NCBI GenBank assembly: GCA_963383645.1
Contig: OY726565.1
Coordinates: 41,381,944 to 41,445,943, forward strand
Direction: 5' to 3'
DNA length: 64,000 nt
From: Muscardinus avellanarius
Lineage: Eukaryota; Chordata; Mammalia; Rodentia; Gliridae
The stretch's first letter is position 1; every line of letters begins with the position of its first letter. Shown one piece after another: positions 22,023 through 33,109 of the stretch. The position numbers were made by a program, and so were the translations under genes. The notes under the pieces are model-generated. The model worked only from the letters and a program-made list of their open reading frames with translations. It was not told the DNA's origin and ran no database searches.

Positions 22023-22890
22023 ATTAACTGCAAGTTACTTCAAGCAGAATAAACAGCATGTACTAGGGATTGGGGGACAGAAGTCTCAGGCCCGCCACAG
22101 ACCGATAGGCTGGTGTGCCTGCCACTCTGAGCACGGGTGGAGGGATACATTTGGAAGGGTCTTGGGTGGATAGCTAAGTGTAGAAAACACAAGTTCTTAG
22201 GAAACACTGAATAATGTTTGCAAACATTATTTAGTAAGAGTTATGTATATTGCCCCAAAGTAAATTATGAATTAGCTAAGGCCCCAAAAGAAAACAGCAC
22301 TAGTTGAACCAAGGAGAGTAAATAAGCAAAATAGAGAAAATCCTGCCTAAACTAACCTTTCAGGACTCAGCAACATTTAGTAACGATAGGGATGAAATTG
22401 ATCAGCTCTTCTTTCTGGGAAAAATTTCCATCTGTATCTCTGTAGAATTACACTATCGCCAATTGGGGGACTTAGTATATAATGAGTGATCCTTAATACT
22501 GGAGAACTTTTTAAATCTTGCCTTTTCCTCATCATCTATCTAGGTTAAAATATGCTCATATGCATGGCTCAGTTTTGAATATTTTGCATCAATTTTTCCA
22601 TTCTGTATAAGATTTTATGGAGATAGGAAATGAAACATGTCTTTAGTCTCAGTTGTGTCCATGATTTTGTGTTACCTCATTCTGGCAATGTACTAGGATT
22701 TATGTGAATTTTGGACAGTGTGATCCTAATATGTGGGATCATCCTGGGTGACTCAGTGAACAACCATTATAGCCACATTAAGTGCACTCATTTCAGCCTC
22801 ACCCTCACCTCTGGATTACAAATTTGACCTACCAATTCATGAAGCTGAGTCAAAGAAAAAACATCAGAACTTGTTTTGAAGAATAAATTA
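22023..22890. other. Unassigned intergenic DNA
   Basis: No open frame of note and no recognised repeat. Confidence 0.55.
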
Positions 22891-23150
22891 AAGACAGACT
22901 AGTAGAGAAGTGGAAGGGGTTTGGGAGAAGGAGATGGGGAGGAGAAAAGTGAGTCTTGAGGAAGGGAACACTGCAAATAATGCTCTGTCCGTACATTATA
23001 GTATCACTGCCAATCTCACTAACACTTGTGGGGAGGAGGCGAGCAGGGTGGAATGCAAAAGAAAATAATCAAGTGATGTGTGTGTGCATGTGAAAGTATT
23101 GCTTTGAATCTCACTATGTTGTATAGTCACAATGCACCAATAAAAGTATA
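22891..23150 (+). mobile_element. 5'-truncated L1 3' UTR
   Basis: Sense L1 3' end: G-rich tract (gggagaaggagatggggagg), aagtgatgtgtgtgtgcatgtg, and the terminal tcacaatgcaccaataaaag also found at the ends of L1-B, L1-C and the ORF1-only elements. Confidence 0.75.
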
Positions 23151-23630
23151 GGAAGAATTCAAGTGTAAAAGTATTAAAAATAATGAAACAAAAAATTATT
23201 AGTGTCTCTAAACAAACAAAATAAACTACAGTGACATGAATGCAACAGAAATATTAGTACTTCCTAGAGTTTATCTTTCTCTATCTCTTATTCTTTTACC
23301 TCCCTTTTATTTGGTGCAGTACATTCTCTTAAACTATATTTTGCCAAGATTAATGATAGTTTTTATTGGCATTTTTCTACCTCTAGAGGAAAAACCAGGA
23401 CTAATGTCATTTGAAAATGGATGGTATCATATTTATTCTGTTGGAACTCTTGCACATTGCAGAGATTTGATTAAAGCAAGGAAGAAACCTACCTTCAGTG
23501 GTACCATCAAGAGCAATGTCCAAGGTTATGCTGAGAACAAAAATCCTTATGAATTCAGGCACTTAACTAGCCAGATCTATACTTGTATGAGAAAATGAGA
23601 ACTCTGATTCTCTCTTTTCTTCCACAAAAT
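23151..23630. other. Unassigned; holds an unrecognised 120-codon open frame
   Basis: An open frame runs from 23236 to 23598 (+). Its first third is hydrophobic and low-complexity; the rest (around GLMSFENGWYHIYSVG) matches nothing I recognise. No promoter, splice or polyadenylation context supports it as a gene. Confidence 0.3.
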
Positions 23631-23631
23631 A

Positions 23632-23935
23632 CAGTACTTCCTGCTGATCTGCAGGAGTATACTCCAAGACCCCAATAGATTTCTGAAACCACAGATATTA
23701 CCAAATCCTGTATATAAGCACTGTAATACCACAGCACTCGATATGATAGCCAAGATAGCTACCAAGTTCACACTATAAATGCTATCCACCCTGAACAGGA
23801 ATGACCCTGAATATCACTAGGTGTCATCACATTACTCAGAAAGATGCACAATTTAAAGCTTATTAAATTGTTTATTTCTGAAAGTTTTTATTTAATATTT
23901 GAGACCATGTGTGACCATACATAAATGAAACACTC
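23632..23935 (+). mobile_element. DNA transposon remnant (Tigger/mariner-type, probable)
   Basis: Begins cagtacttcctgctgatctg and continues agaccccaatagatttctgaaaccacagat, then after an internal part reads ttgtttatttctgaaagttt. The same phrases occur in the same order at 52958-53395. They resemble widespread mammalian non-autonomous Tigger-type elements. Confidence 0.5.
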
Positions 23936-24259
23936 CAAAACAAAACCAAAAATAAAGGGAAACTAGGGTGATACTTTCTACTTCTAAAAGAAATGCATCA
24001 TCATCAAGCAGAAATTAACTAGATATTTTCTTTTTAAAGATTTTATTAATTAGCAATTATCTAAATTATAGAACAGTTTCCTCCAAGGGTTAGCATACTA
24101 TATTAATGTAGAGATAAAGAAGACTATATGTCATAGAACACTAGGACCTCTTTCCAAGTTGCCAGGTGTTATGGTTGAACTATGTCCCTCAAATAGATAT
24201 GTTGAAGTCCCAGGTCCTAGCACCTGTGAATGTCATCTCATTCAGAAATAGGATCTTTG

Positions 24260-24462
24260 AGCCAGGTTGGTGGCACATACCTGTAATTCCAGTACCTGGG
24301 AGTCTGAGATAGGAGGATCTTAGGTTTACAATCAGCCTCAGCAACTTAGTGAGACACTTTCAAAAAAAATTTTTTTCAAGGAGGCTGGGTATGTTGCTCA
24401 GAGTCAGAATGTCCCTGGGGCCAATCCCCAACATCAAAAAATTTAAAAAGAGAAAGAAAAAG
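24260..24462 (+). mobile_element. B1-dID SINE inside MaLR LTR
   Basis: Sense SINE with the 12 bp duplication ataggatctttg (24248-24259 and 24463-24474). The ID-like half is at about 24382-24430. Confidence 0.85.
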
Positions 24463-24540
24463 ATAGGATCTTTGCAGATGTAATCAAGTTAAGACTGGGT
24501 CATTAAGGTGGGCCTAAATCCAAAATGGCTACCATTCTTT

Positions 24541-24759
24541 TTTTTTTTTTTTCTTTTTGTGATACTGGGGGTTGAACTCAGGAGTATTCTACCTCTGAGC
24601 TATACCCCATGCCCTATTTTTTGTTCTTTATTTTGAAACAGGTCTCACTAAGTTGCAGAAGGCCTCATTAAGTACCTGAGGCTGTCTGAAAACCTGGGAT
24701 CCTCCTGTCTCAGCCTCCCAAGTACTGGGATTACAAGTGTGTACCACCACACCTGGCTT
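24541..24759 (-). mobile_element. B1-dID SINE inside MaLR LTR
   Basis: Antisense SINE with the 12 bp duplication ctaccattcttt (24529-24540 and 24760-24771). Confidence 0.87.
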
Positions 24760-25539
24760 CTACCATTCTTTCATGGGGAGAAAATGTTTCCCCAAAAAGA
24801 AAAACAGGAAGAAGAGAATGCAATATGAAGGCAGAGACATGCATAGAGACTGCCTTATCACATCAGAGACAGAAACTGGTACTGCGGCACAAGCCAAGGA
24901 GCAACAAGGATTGCCAGTCACCCAGGAGCTAGGGAGAAGCAAAGACGATTCTACCCAAAGTCTTGGAGGGAGCATCACTCTGCCAACATCTTGATGACTT
25001 CTTACCTCAAGAACTAAGAGAATAAATTTCTTCTGTTTTAACCCACTAGTTTGTGGTACTTTATGACAACACCTAGAAAATTAATACAATGGGGAATGAG
25101 CTAGTTGGAAAATATGGCTTCCCTTTTATCAGTTGGAGGGATTCCAGATGAATGGGACTTCCCTTGGGACAGACACCTTCAACAGTTAGTAGGTGCCATG
25201 CTGCTGACATTTCCCAACTTGCCTTTAAACAGCTATTTGTCTCCTGCTTTACCAGACTGCTTCTACTCTGCCCATTAAAATTAGAGCAATGGATGGTGCA
25301 ACTCCTCCGATACAGCACGGTCACAAGGGAGCCAGGGGTTACTCACGCCATGAAGAAAGAGCTAAGAAAACAAGGTGTGAAAACTGTTCATGAGTGCCAG
25401 TGTGTAGCAAGTGACACCACTGGAACAAGCCCCACAACTTTTGCAGGACTTAATGTGCTTTGTTTACATAGTAAGCAATTGAGAATGTAAAAATAGACGG
25501 CCTTATTCTAGAGTCACGATGTTTGGCTTTGGGAGCTGT

Positions 25540-25665
25540 TTTCTTCCACTTACTACCTCTATGGGTTGGGAATGCATTTTTCTTTTTGGCTCTGGTTTTC
25601 TCACCTATAAAGTGAAGATAGTAATAGATAATAAAAATTTCCTCTGGGAGTCCTTGGAAGAGTAA
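25540..25665 (+). mobile_element. MIR SINE fragment
   Basis: Shows the MIR order ccacttactacctctatggg ... ctctggttttctcacctata ... aaagtgaagatagtaatag. Old and diverged. Confidence 0.6.
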
Positions 25666-26245
25666 ATAAAAAAGAAAATCCCAATAAAGTGGTACATATA
25701 TGTTGAATACCAGTGATTGCTTTGGATGATAATTCTTTTACCTAATTTAAGCATTAAATAATTTATTTCTTTATAATTTATTTAATTTATGATTAATGAT
25801 ATTTTGAAAGCCTACAAGTATCACACTGACAAATTTCTCAGGCTCATCATTTTCCCTTTCATGAAATTATTCTGAGGTTTCAAGTTCTTAAGGATATAAA
25901 AATAACCATAAAAATCTGTTTCAATTATTTTTCTAAGTAAATAAATATATTTATATCAATTATTAATTTTCTAAATAATTGTATCTATATTATTTTTGTA
26001 TATTTGTATTATTTATGTTTATTTGTTTTGTAAAAATAATATGTATTTAGTTTGAAATAATTATTAAAAATAATTATATATCTTATTGAAATTTTATACT
26101 TGAAAACACAGAACTAGCCTCCTAATCCTACCAAACATTTACAACTGACCACTGGAGAATACCAGGTGAGTATAGCCACCATCAGTCACGCACTTGCTTT
26201 CTCACCCAACTGAGAAAAACTAGCTACCATATCTCAAGAGATTTT
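25666..26245. other. AT-rich unassigned DNA
   Basis: Very AT-rich between about 25740 and 26100. No gene or repeat family recognised. Confidence 0.55.
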
Positions 26246-26261
26246 AAATTGTCTTTAGTTC

Positions 26262-26447
26262 AGCTGGGCGTGGTGGCACACGCTTGTAATCCCCACACTA
26301 GGGAGGCGGAGACAGGAGGATTGCGCAGGTTCAAAGCCAGCCGCGCTGGCTTAAGAGACCGTTTCCAAATTTAAAAAAATATAAAAATGGATCTGGGAGT
26401 GTAGCCTGGAGGTAGAAGGGTTTCCAGGAACCCCAGTAATACCAAAA

Positions 26448-26480
<33 letters not shown>
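26262..26480 (+). mobile_element. B1-dID SINE, young-type
   Basis: Sense SINE flanked by the perfect 16 bp duplication aaattgtctttagttc (26246-26261 and 26481-26496). Carries the agccgcgctggcttaagag linker and aggaaccccagta end of the young subtype, with an (AAAT)n tail. Confidence 0.9.
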
Positions 26481-26482
<2 letters not shown>

Positions 26483-26728
26483 ATTGTCTTTAGTTCTTGT
26501 CAGATGTGTATTTTGCATTCACCAAGTCAAAATTCTCATCACATGTCTATAATGCAGCAACAACTAAGGCTTGAAAAAGAAAATGTTTACATATTAAATC
26601 TATTTTTGGTTCCTCTCTTATTAGGAATGACTTGTCTCACCAGTATTGATTTGTTCACAGAGAAAAATAATTGTACTTTACAGCTTAACCTTTCTTCCTA
26701 TATCATTATAAAAATGCAACACATACAT

Positions 26729-26730
26729 GT

Positions 26731-26764
<34 letters not shown>
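26729..26764. repeat. (CA)n microsatellite
   Basis: About 18 CA units followed by a T-tract. Confidence 0.9.
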
Positions 26765-26768
<4 letters not shown>

Positions 26769-27745
26769 TTTTTTTTTTTTGAAATTCAAATGCAAAAATT
26801 TTAGCATCAGATCACATAAGCACCTGGGATTTTTTTTAAATCACAGCATATAATTAAATGTCAGTCAATGTTTTCGAACAAGCACAAAATATTATTAAAT
26901 CTATTTCAACAAATCATTCTTTTTAAAGATTAATTTAAAGAAATAAGAGACAACTAATTAGCTAAATGGAAGCAAAAGGCACAACTAATGCTTACATATA
27001 TAGACCTGTCCTATACATTTAATAGTGAAAGAGCATAAGGATTCCAACTATTAACCCAAATACATACATAATGAATAAGCAATAACTAAAGAGGAAGAGG
27101 TCCAAAAGAATAGTCCTTACCTTTTATGCTTCAATTTGGAGGCCCCGGGAGTACTTGGGAGGTATTTCTCCATGGTACTGAGCTGTCTGGAAGCTTCTTC
27201 TCAGGCAAAGCAAGAGGAGCAGGGTTTCCGTTTAGAGGCTCTGAACTACTTCAAATGGTCAAACTTCTCCTCAGTGAGACAAACATCCCTCCATACCTTC
27301 TTACTCTTCTTCCACCTCTCAATCTTAGCATGCATTTACCTCCTTTCACAGACGAATTGCACCCAGGCCAAGCCCATCTCCCTCTTGGCTTCTCAAGCAG
27401 GTTTTCCCCACCTAGTTTCTCTTCTGGATCTCCAAATGTGGCATAGATGGGGGTCAGAGGGCTGAGGCAGGGAAGAACTCCACGAGGATCTGGCCTAGAC
27501 TGGGTTATCTACAAGGTAAGTGAAGCTCTTCACTGTTCAAGCAGATATTCTCTTGACATCTTGTTTGCTTGCATGCTGCCAAATGGAATTTACTGTCCTT
27601 TTCAGCACCTTTGAAGTAGCTTTCAAAATGTCCTCTTTTCTGGGGCAAAACTCAATGGCAGTATGCCAATAAATTCAAACCCATGTACAAGGAGGGGGGC
27701 AAAGTATGAGCTATGATGAAGAGAAACTAGAAAACACTGCGTATA

Positions 27746-27748
<3 letters not shown>
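26765..27748. other. Unassigned intergenic DNA
   Basis: Two overlapping open frames of just over 100 codons (27126-27465) lie in different frames of one stretch. Neither resembles a known protein, and no exon signals frame them. Confidence 0.5.

Positions 27749-27790
<42 letters not shown>
27749..27790. repeat. (GT)n microsatellite
   Basis: About 21 GT units. Confidence 0.9.
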
Positions 27791-27794
<4 letters not shown>

Positions 27795-27835
27795 GTTGAC
27801 AATCTCACTTGTCCACAGTGAGATTGACTTTGTTA

Positions 27836-28192
27836 GGCCACTGATATAGACATAATTGTGTCCCTCCTCCCACAAATTCATATGCTGAGGTATTAATCCT
27901 CATAAGACCATATAAGGTCTCTATGGAAGTAAATAAGGTTAAAGGAGATGAAAAGGATATAGTCCTGTTCCAATGGAACTGGTGTCCTTATAAAAGAGGA
28001 AGTCGCATCAGAGATCTCTCTGTCATGTGAGCACATAACCAGAAGTCAGTTGTCTTAAAGCCAGGAAGAGTGCCCTTGCTAAAGGCTAACCCATGCCGAA
28101 ATCTTCATCCTAAACTGAGAAAAGATGATTTCTTTTGTTTAAGCCCTTCAGTCTAAGGTGTTATGTTGTGGCAGCCTGAGCAGACTTAGACA
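27836..28192 (+). mobile_element. MaLR (MLT1-type) solo LTR
   Basis: Order of landmarks: acataattgtgtccctcctc, aattcatatgctgagg, tggtgtccttataaaagagg, tgtcatgtgagcacataacc, ttgtttaagcccttcagtc, tgttgtggcagcctgagcag, ending acttagaca. Matches the LTR at 24167 in plan but without insertions. Confidence 0.75.
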
Positions 28193-28541
28193 AATATCTA
28201 ACCTCTGAGAGGGCAAAAACAGAGCTACATAATCTTTTGGGTAAGCTTCAGAAATACAAATTCCTAAGTCACAGCCTCAGAGATTTTTGACTAGGTAGAT
28301 CTAGAGCTGGCTTCAGTTTTGTTTTGTATTACATTCCCCAAATAATTTTGATGCCCAGTCAGGTTTAGAAATCACTGCTCCTGGGTCTTCAGAAATATTA
28401 AAGAGGAACGAATGAAATCCCCTCCTCATGCATTTTCTCTTTTTACTCCCAAACTTATCTATCCCCACCTACCTTTTTCTTAAAAGGAAAATGATTTCAA
28501 ATGCCAGGCTGCTCAATTTGGATCTATGTGTAGAAGTTTTC

Positions 28542-28771
28542 TTTCTTTCTTTCTTTCTTTTTTTTTTTTTTGTGGTACTGGGGTGGAACCCAGAGGCTTT
28601 TCTACCTCCTGGCTATATTCCCAGACCTTTTATTTTATACTTTATTTAGAAACATAGTCTCACTTAAGTTGCTGAGAGCCTCACTAAGTGGCTGAGGCTG
28701 GCTTCGAACTTGTGTAATTCTATGTCAGCCTCCCAGGTGCGGGGATTACAAGAGTACATCACCATGCCCCG
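28542..28771 (-). mobile_element. B1-dID SINE
   Basis: Antisense SINE with (TTTC)n head. Flanks ctatgtgtagaagttttc (28524-28541) and ctctgtgtataagttttc (28772-28789) match at 16 of 18 bases. Confidence 0.85.
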
Positions 28772-28789
28772 CTCTGTGTATAAGTTTTC

Positions 28790-29493
28790 TGATGAAGAAT
28801 AAGAAACTCTCACCCTCCAGTGCAACAATTCTACAGTACACACACAAGAGCTAGTCAAAAACCTTAGGAATTCGTTGCATCGATTCCACCTTCTCCAGAG
28901 GTTTGTTACAGATCTCTAGGTACTAAAATGTCCTCTACTTACTACTAGAAATAAAAGATTAGTCTTCTTACTTCCTTTTTACTTTTTGCATGTGAAAATT
29001 ACTAGAGTTGTCATGAATGGCTCAAGTATGGAAAGGTAAAAATAAAGCCTGAATGTGTGCCTCTGAGCCAGGGACGTACAGCGAACCGTCCCGCATTGCT
29101 GTGAGGAAGGTGGTTCTGGTGCCTTGGGGAGGGATGGCTCTGCAGCATTTGTCTCACAACAGTGTTGTGGGGCACTTGGACTTTCCCATGGAGATGTAGC
29201 TGAGCTGTCTCCAAAGGGAGGAATTTTAAACTCTCACACCAAAAGCCTTTCTCACAATGTGAGAGGAAGAAGGAGTTGTAAACTCACAAGGTGAGAGGAG
29301 AGAAGTAGTAGTAGTCTACAAATAGCAATACAGTTATGGCATTTGCATTTCCCAGAGCTTAATTTTTTTATTTTAAAAATATTATCTAGGGAAACATTTG
29401 GTCTATATTCCTTCCAATCACTCACTTGGGAATGTACTTGGTTGATAGGAGGTTCCAGGACCTAGTGTAGCTGAATTTGAAAACATTTTGTGT
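28790..29493. other. Unassigned intergenic DNA
   Basis: No recognised repeat or gene. A GC-richer patch at about 29050-29220 has no coding support. Confidence 0.5.
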
Positions 29494-29676
29494 GTGCAGT
29501 GCTGGAGATTGGACCCAAAGGTATTCTACCTTTGAACTACATCCTTCAACTCTTTTTACTTTAAGTTTTGAGATGGGGTCTCACTAAGTTGCCCCTCTGG
29601 CCTCAAACTTAATGATCCTCCTGACTCAACTTCACAAGTTCCTGGGGTTACAGGTGTATACCATCACACCCAGCTA
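29494..29676 (-). mobile_element. Old B1-dID SINE
   Basis: Antisense, diverged: cagtgctggagattggaccc ... tctcactaagttgcccctct ... ataccatcacacccagct. Confidence 0.75.
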
Positions 29677-30039
29677 AAAAATATTTTTCTTTCTTTTTTT
29701 TCTTTCTTTAACATCAACCATTTCTACTGCCAACAAAAAAAAAACTATGGCAAATTCTCTCTGTACAGATATACAATATACATGGAATTCTCATTCTGAC
29801 CCAACCATCTGAATATTCAACAATTCGCTGGAACTGAAAAAGATTTGGGCACTATCAGACATGAATTCTTTGTACCCCAAACTCAAAGAAAAGCAATGAT
29901 ATCTCCTTCCTACTTTTACTTCCCATTAACTCTGTAATAAGAGTTATAAACTTTACTCTGGCCTCCAATGGATAACTAAAAGCAGAATTAAAAACTTGGT
30001 ATCTCTGCCTTCACTTTGCATCTGTCTCCTTTGTTCTGA

Positions 30040-30580
30040 GTGAGTCACTAGGGGTTTCAGAAACAGAAAGTCTGATCGATAAACATCTTGTGATAAGTCA
30101 AAATTACTCCCTAGGCAACAGCAACTTTCCTAAGGCCACTATGCTCTGCCAGACCAATCCTGAGATAGTGATCAACCAGGCCAAAGTTTGACAGGACTGC
30201 TTAACTGTGCATACTCCTGGTCTCCCTTATCTGTTCGATCTGAAAGTTCATGTCAGTATCCCCATAGACAGTATAGAAATGCTGTTCTCTTTTGTCTTTC
30301 CAGTATAGCTATACCGATTAAAGTTTCTTTCCTGTTTTCTTTTTATTTATTTATTCATTTGGTGGTACTGGGGTTCCTGGAAGCCCTTCTACCTCCGGGC
30401 TACACTCCCAGATCTATTTTATATATTTTTTAATTTGGAAACAGGGTCTCTTAAGCCAGCACGGCTGGCTTCAAACCAGAGTGATCCTCCTGTCTCCGCC
30501 TCCCAAGCGCGGGGATTACAAGCGTGCACCACCACGCCCGGCCCTTTCCTGCTTTTCATCATTACTTTTCCATTTGGTTT
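30040..30580 (+). mobile_element. Possible ERV1-type LTR end, with a SINE inserted
   Basis: The stretch before the SINE ends with ctataccgattaaagtttctttcctg, and the stretch after it has tttggtttggggggcaaatg, which could be an LTR end followed by a decayed primer site of the tRNA-Pro class. The 5' boundary is a guess. No coding sequence. Confidence 0.3.
30340..30543 (-). mobile_element. B1-dID SINE, young-type
   Basis: Antisense SINE flanked by ctttcctgttttc (30327-30339) and ctttcctgcttttc (from 30544). It has intact CpGs (aagcgcggggattacaagcg, caccacgcccgg). Confidence 0.85.
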
Positions 30581-30894
30581 GGGGGGCAAATGGCCAGATC
30601 TGATTTGTTGGACAATCCACAGTCAGGCTTCTGGCCTAAGACACCAGTTACAAGTATCCTTCTCCTCAATAAAAGCTTGCCGTTTTTCTTCTCCCAGGAT
30701 TCTAATGTCCCTTTCACATCAAAATTTGCATAAATATTTTAATTAATGTATTTATTTTGCTTTTCTGTGGGTTTTTTATTCCTTTTGTGTTTTACATTTT
30801 TTTGGGTGCATTGTAGCCTTATATCACCATGTGGTTAAGAGTGACAGACACATACTTGCACACAGAACTTGGTGAGCTGCAAAAATCCTTCAGG

Positions 30895-31070
30895 GGGAAG
30901 CCAAGGACCAAAGCATCAACTTCGGCATCAGGAGAACTGGGTTCTAATCCAGGCCTAACTACTGACCACACATGTGATTTGGGAAAAAGTCATATGTATC
31001 TTTCTTTTTCCAGCTCATATCCTCATCTAGACATAAAGAAGTGCACAATATATTATGTTTAAAGTGTTTA
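30895..31070 (+). mobile_element. MIR SINE fragment
   Basis: MIR-like order: agaactgggttctaatccag, actactgaccacacatgtg, tttgggaaaaagtcat, tcatatcctcatctagac. Confidence 0.6.
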
Positions 31071-31247
31071 ATTTCTCTAAAATTCTCTGGGATCTGTTAA
31101 AGTTATAAGGTAAACACACCCACAGAAAAAGAGAAAGGATGTGAATCACTTCCAACATGCCATCTCCTAACTTCTTTAGCACTAGAGAAGTACTGACTAA
31201 TTTCAAACCCCAGTGTTGCAATTTATTGGCTTTAAAGATTCAAGAAG

Positions 31248-33109
31248 GGGACTTCTGGGAAGATGGCGACCGAGAAAAGCGGGGCTTAAGAGTCCCGCTA
31301 ACAACCAATCTCCATTACCACAAAATCAGCGCCTTTCATAGCCAGAAAACACCATCACCAGAGAAACAAAAAAATCACAAGCTCCAGAGAGAAAGCGGAC
31401 TGAGAACAGAGCTCAGAGCCACAGAGGAGATACACCGGCCTCATGCCCGAGTACGCGGCAGCAGCGCCATACTGCTGGCGGCAGCAGCAACTTCCCCGGA
31501 CGGCTACAGCAAGCCGAGGTGAGCCGCTGCGGAACAGCCAGGCGGGATTTCTCGCCGCAGGTAAAATCTAAAGCTCCCAGTGGCTGAGCTCAGCACAAGC
31601 TGCAGGGATTCAGAGTGGAAATCAAAACCAGAGAAGAAATACGCCAGCCTCACAGCCGAGGGTGTAGCAATGGCGCCATATTGCCACCGGTGGCAGCAGC
31701 AGAGAATTCACCGAATCCAGTACAGCTACATCTACGTACTCAAGAACAGCGAGTCAAATTGCGGGCCACAGAGGAGAAATCCCAGTACTGTACTCCCTGG
31801 GACTTGACCCAGTAGGGGAGTGGCGGTGGCAGAGATATCAAACCATAGGAGAACGTGCAACCTGGCACCCCCCATAGTCTAAAGCAGCCTCTATCGATTC
31901 CCTGGGTCGGACACTCTGTGATACAACCCAGTAAAGGAGTAGTGGGGTCTGAGATACTGCAGACTCAAGATCCAGAGCACCTTAAGCGAAGTCATAGTGA
32001 CCCAAGGGAAGAACCCAGAGAAGGCACAAACATCTGAAATCATGGGAAAGAGGAATAACACTGGAGCAATGAATGCCCACAACCCCACAACATCAGAACC
32101 CGATAAAACAGAAAATCAGAGATTTCTAGAAGATCAAATCAGGAAAATAACTGTAGAAATAATAAAGGTGCTTCAGAAAGAATTCAGAGAGAGCCAAAAA
32201 GAGATAAAGGATGCAATTAATGAAGTAAAGGCCTCAATTCAAAGCACAAACAACCGATTAGAACACATGGAGAACAGAATCTCGCTCTTAGAAGATGATC
32301 ATTCCAAAAATGAACGCATAGTTTCTAATCTAGAAAAAAATATCTGACAGGAGGAATCTGACATTGAAGAAATATGGGCCCATTTTAAGAGAGCTAACCT
32401 AAGAATAATTGGAATCGAGGAGGGAAAAGAAGGTGAAACCAAAGAGATCAACAATCTCTTCAAGGAAGTAATAGCAGAAAATTTTCCAAACATAGAGCAA
32501 GAGGTTGATACACAGGTCCAGGAAACTTATAGAACTCCCTTTAGACAGGATCAGAGAGGAGGATCCCCACGCCATATAATTTTCAAAATGACCATTGTGG
32601 AAGCCAAGCAGAGAATCTTAAAGGCAACAAAAACAAAGGACCAAGTTACATTCAGAGGCTAACCAATTAGAATCACTCCAGACTTCCCAAACCAAGTCAT
32701 GAGAGCCAGAAGGGCTTGGAGTAACATATTCCAAACTCTGAAAGAAAACAACTTCCAGCCAAAAATTTCCTACCCAGCAAAACTTTCTATCAAATTAGAT
32801 GGAAAAATAAGAAGCTTCATGACAAACAGAAACTGAAGGAATTTATGTCTTCAAAACCAGCGCTAGAGAAAATACTCAAAGAGATTAACTACAAAGAAGA
32901 AATAGGTAACACACACCAGAACCAGAGAAACAAGATTTTCCATCCAACAGACAACTAAGATTGGTTATCTGTGGAGATTCATTATTTATGTTAGTCTTTT
33001 ACCTATCTCTAAATTGTATTGTTTGCCTTTATTGTTGTTAATTTTTAGGATTTCTAGTTGGAATATTAATATATCTTCAGATATAGCATTTGGAAATATT
33101 TTAGCTATG
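31248..33109 (+). mobile_element. ORF1-only L1-derived retrotransposon (HAL1-like), copy 3, 3' end lost
   Basis: Begins gggacttctgggaagatggc, like copies 1 and 2, and is collinear with them through the 5' UTR, ORF1 and the start of the inverted L1 piece. It stops within ggaaatatttta at about 33109. The next base starts a different, antisense L1 (33110). The rest of the inverted piece and the 3' UTR and tail are missing. The simplest reading is a deletion between two tail-to-tail elements. Confidence 0.8.
31997..32950 (+). pseudogene. L1-type ORF1, copy 3, disrupted
   Basis: Same start as copies 1 and 2. Reads for 116 codons, then a TGA at 32345-32347 where copies 1 and 2 have a sense codon. 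A further in-frame stop (taa in gaggctaacc, about 32659) and a 1 bp deletion near 32817 (aagcttcatgac instead of aagcttccatgac) follow. The protein would have lost the RRM and C-terminal domain. Confidence 0.85.

Larger units (their letters stand above)
24167..25088 (+). mobile_element. MaLR (MLT1-type) LTR, split by two SINEs
   Basis: Starts tgttatggttgaactatgtc and ends ...gtttgtggtactttatgacaacacctagaaaattaataca, with ggatctttgcagatgtaatc, ttaaggtgggcctaaatcc and aataaatttcttctg in the expected order. It is interrupted by oppositely oriented SINEs at 24260-24462 and 24541-24759, each with its own duplication. No internal ERV sequence, so it is a solo LTR. Confidence 0.75.
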
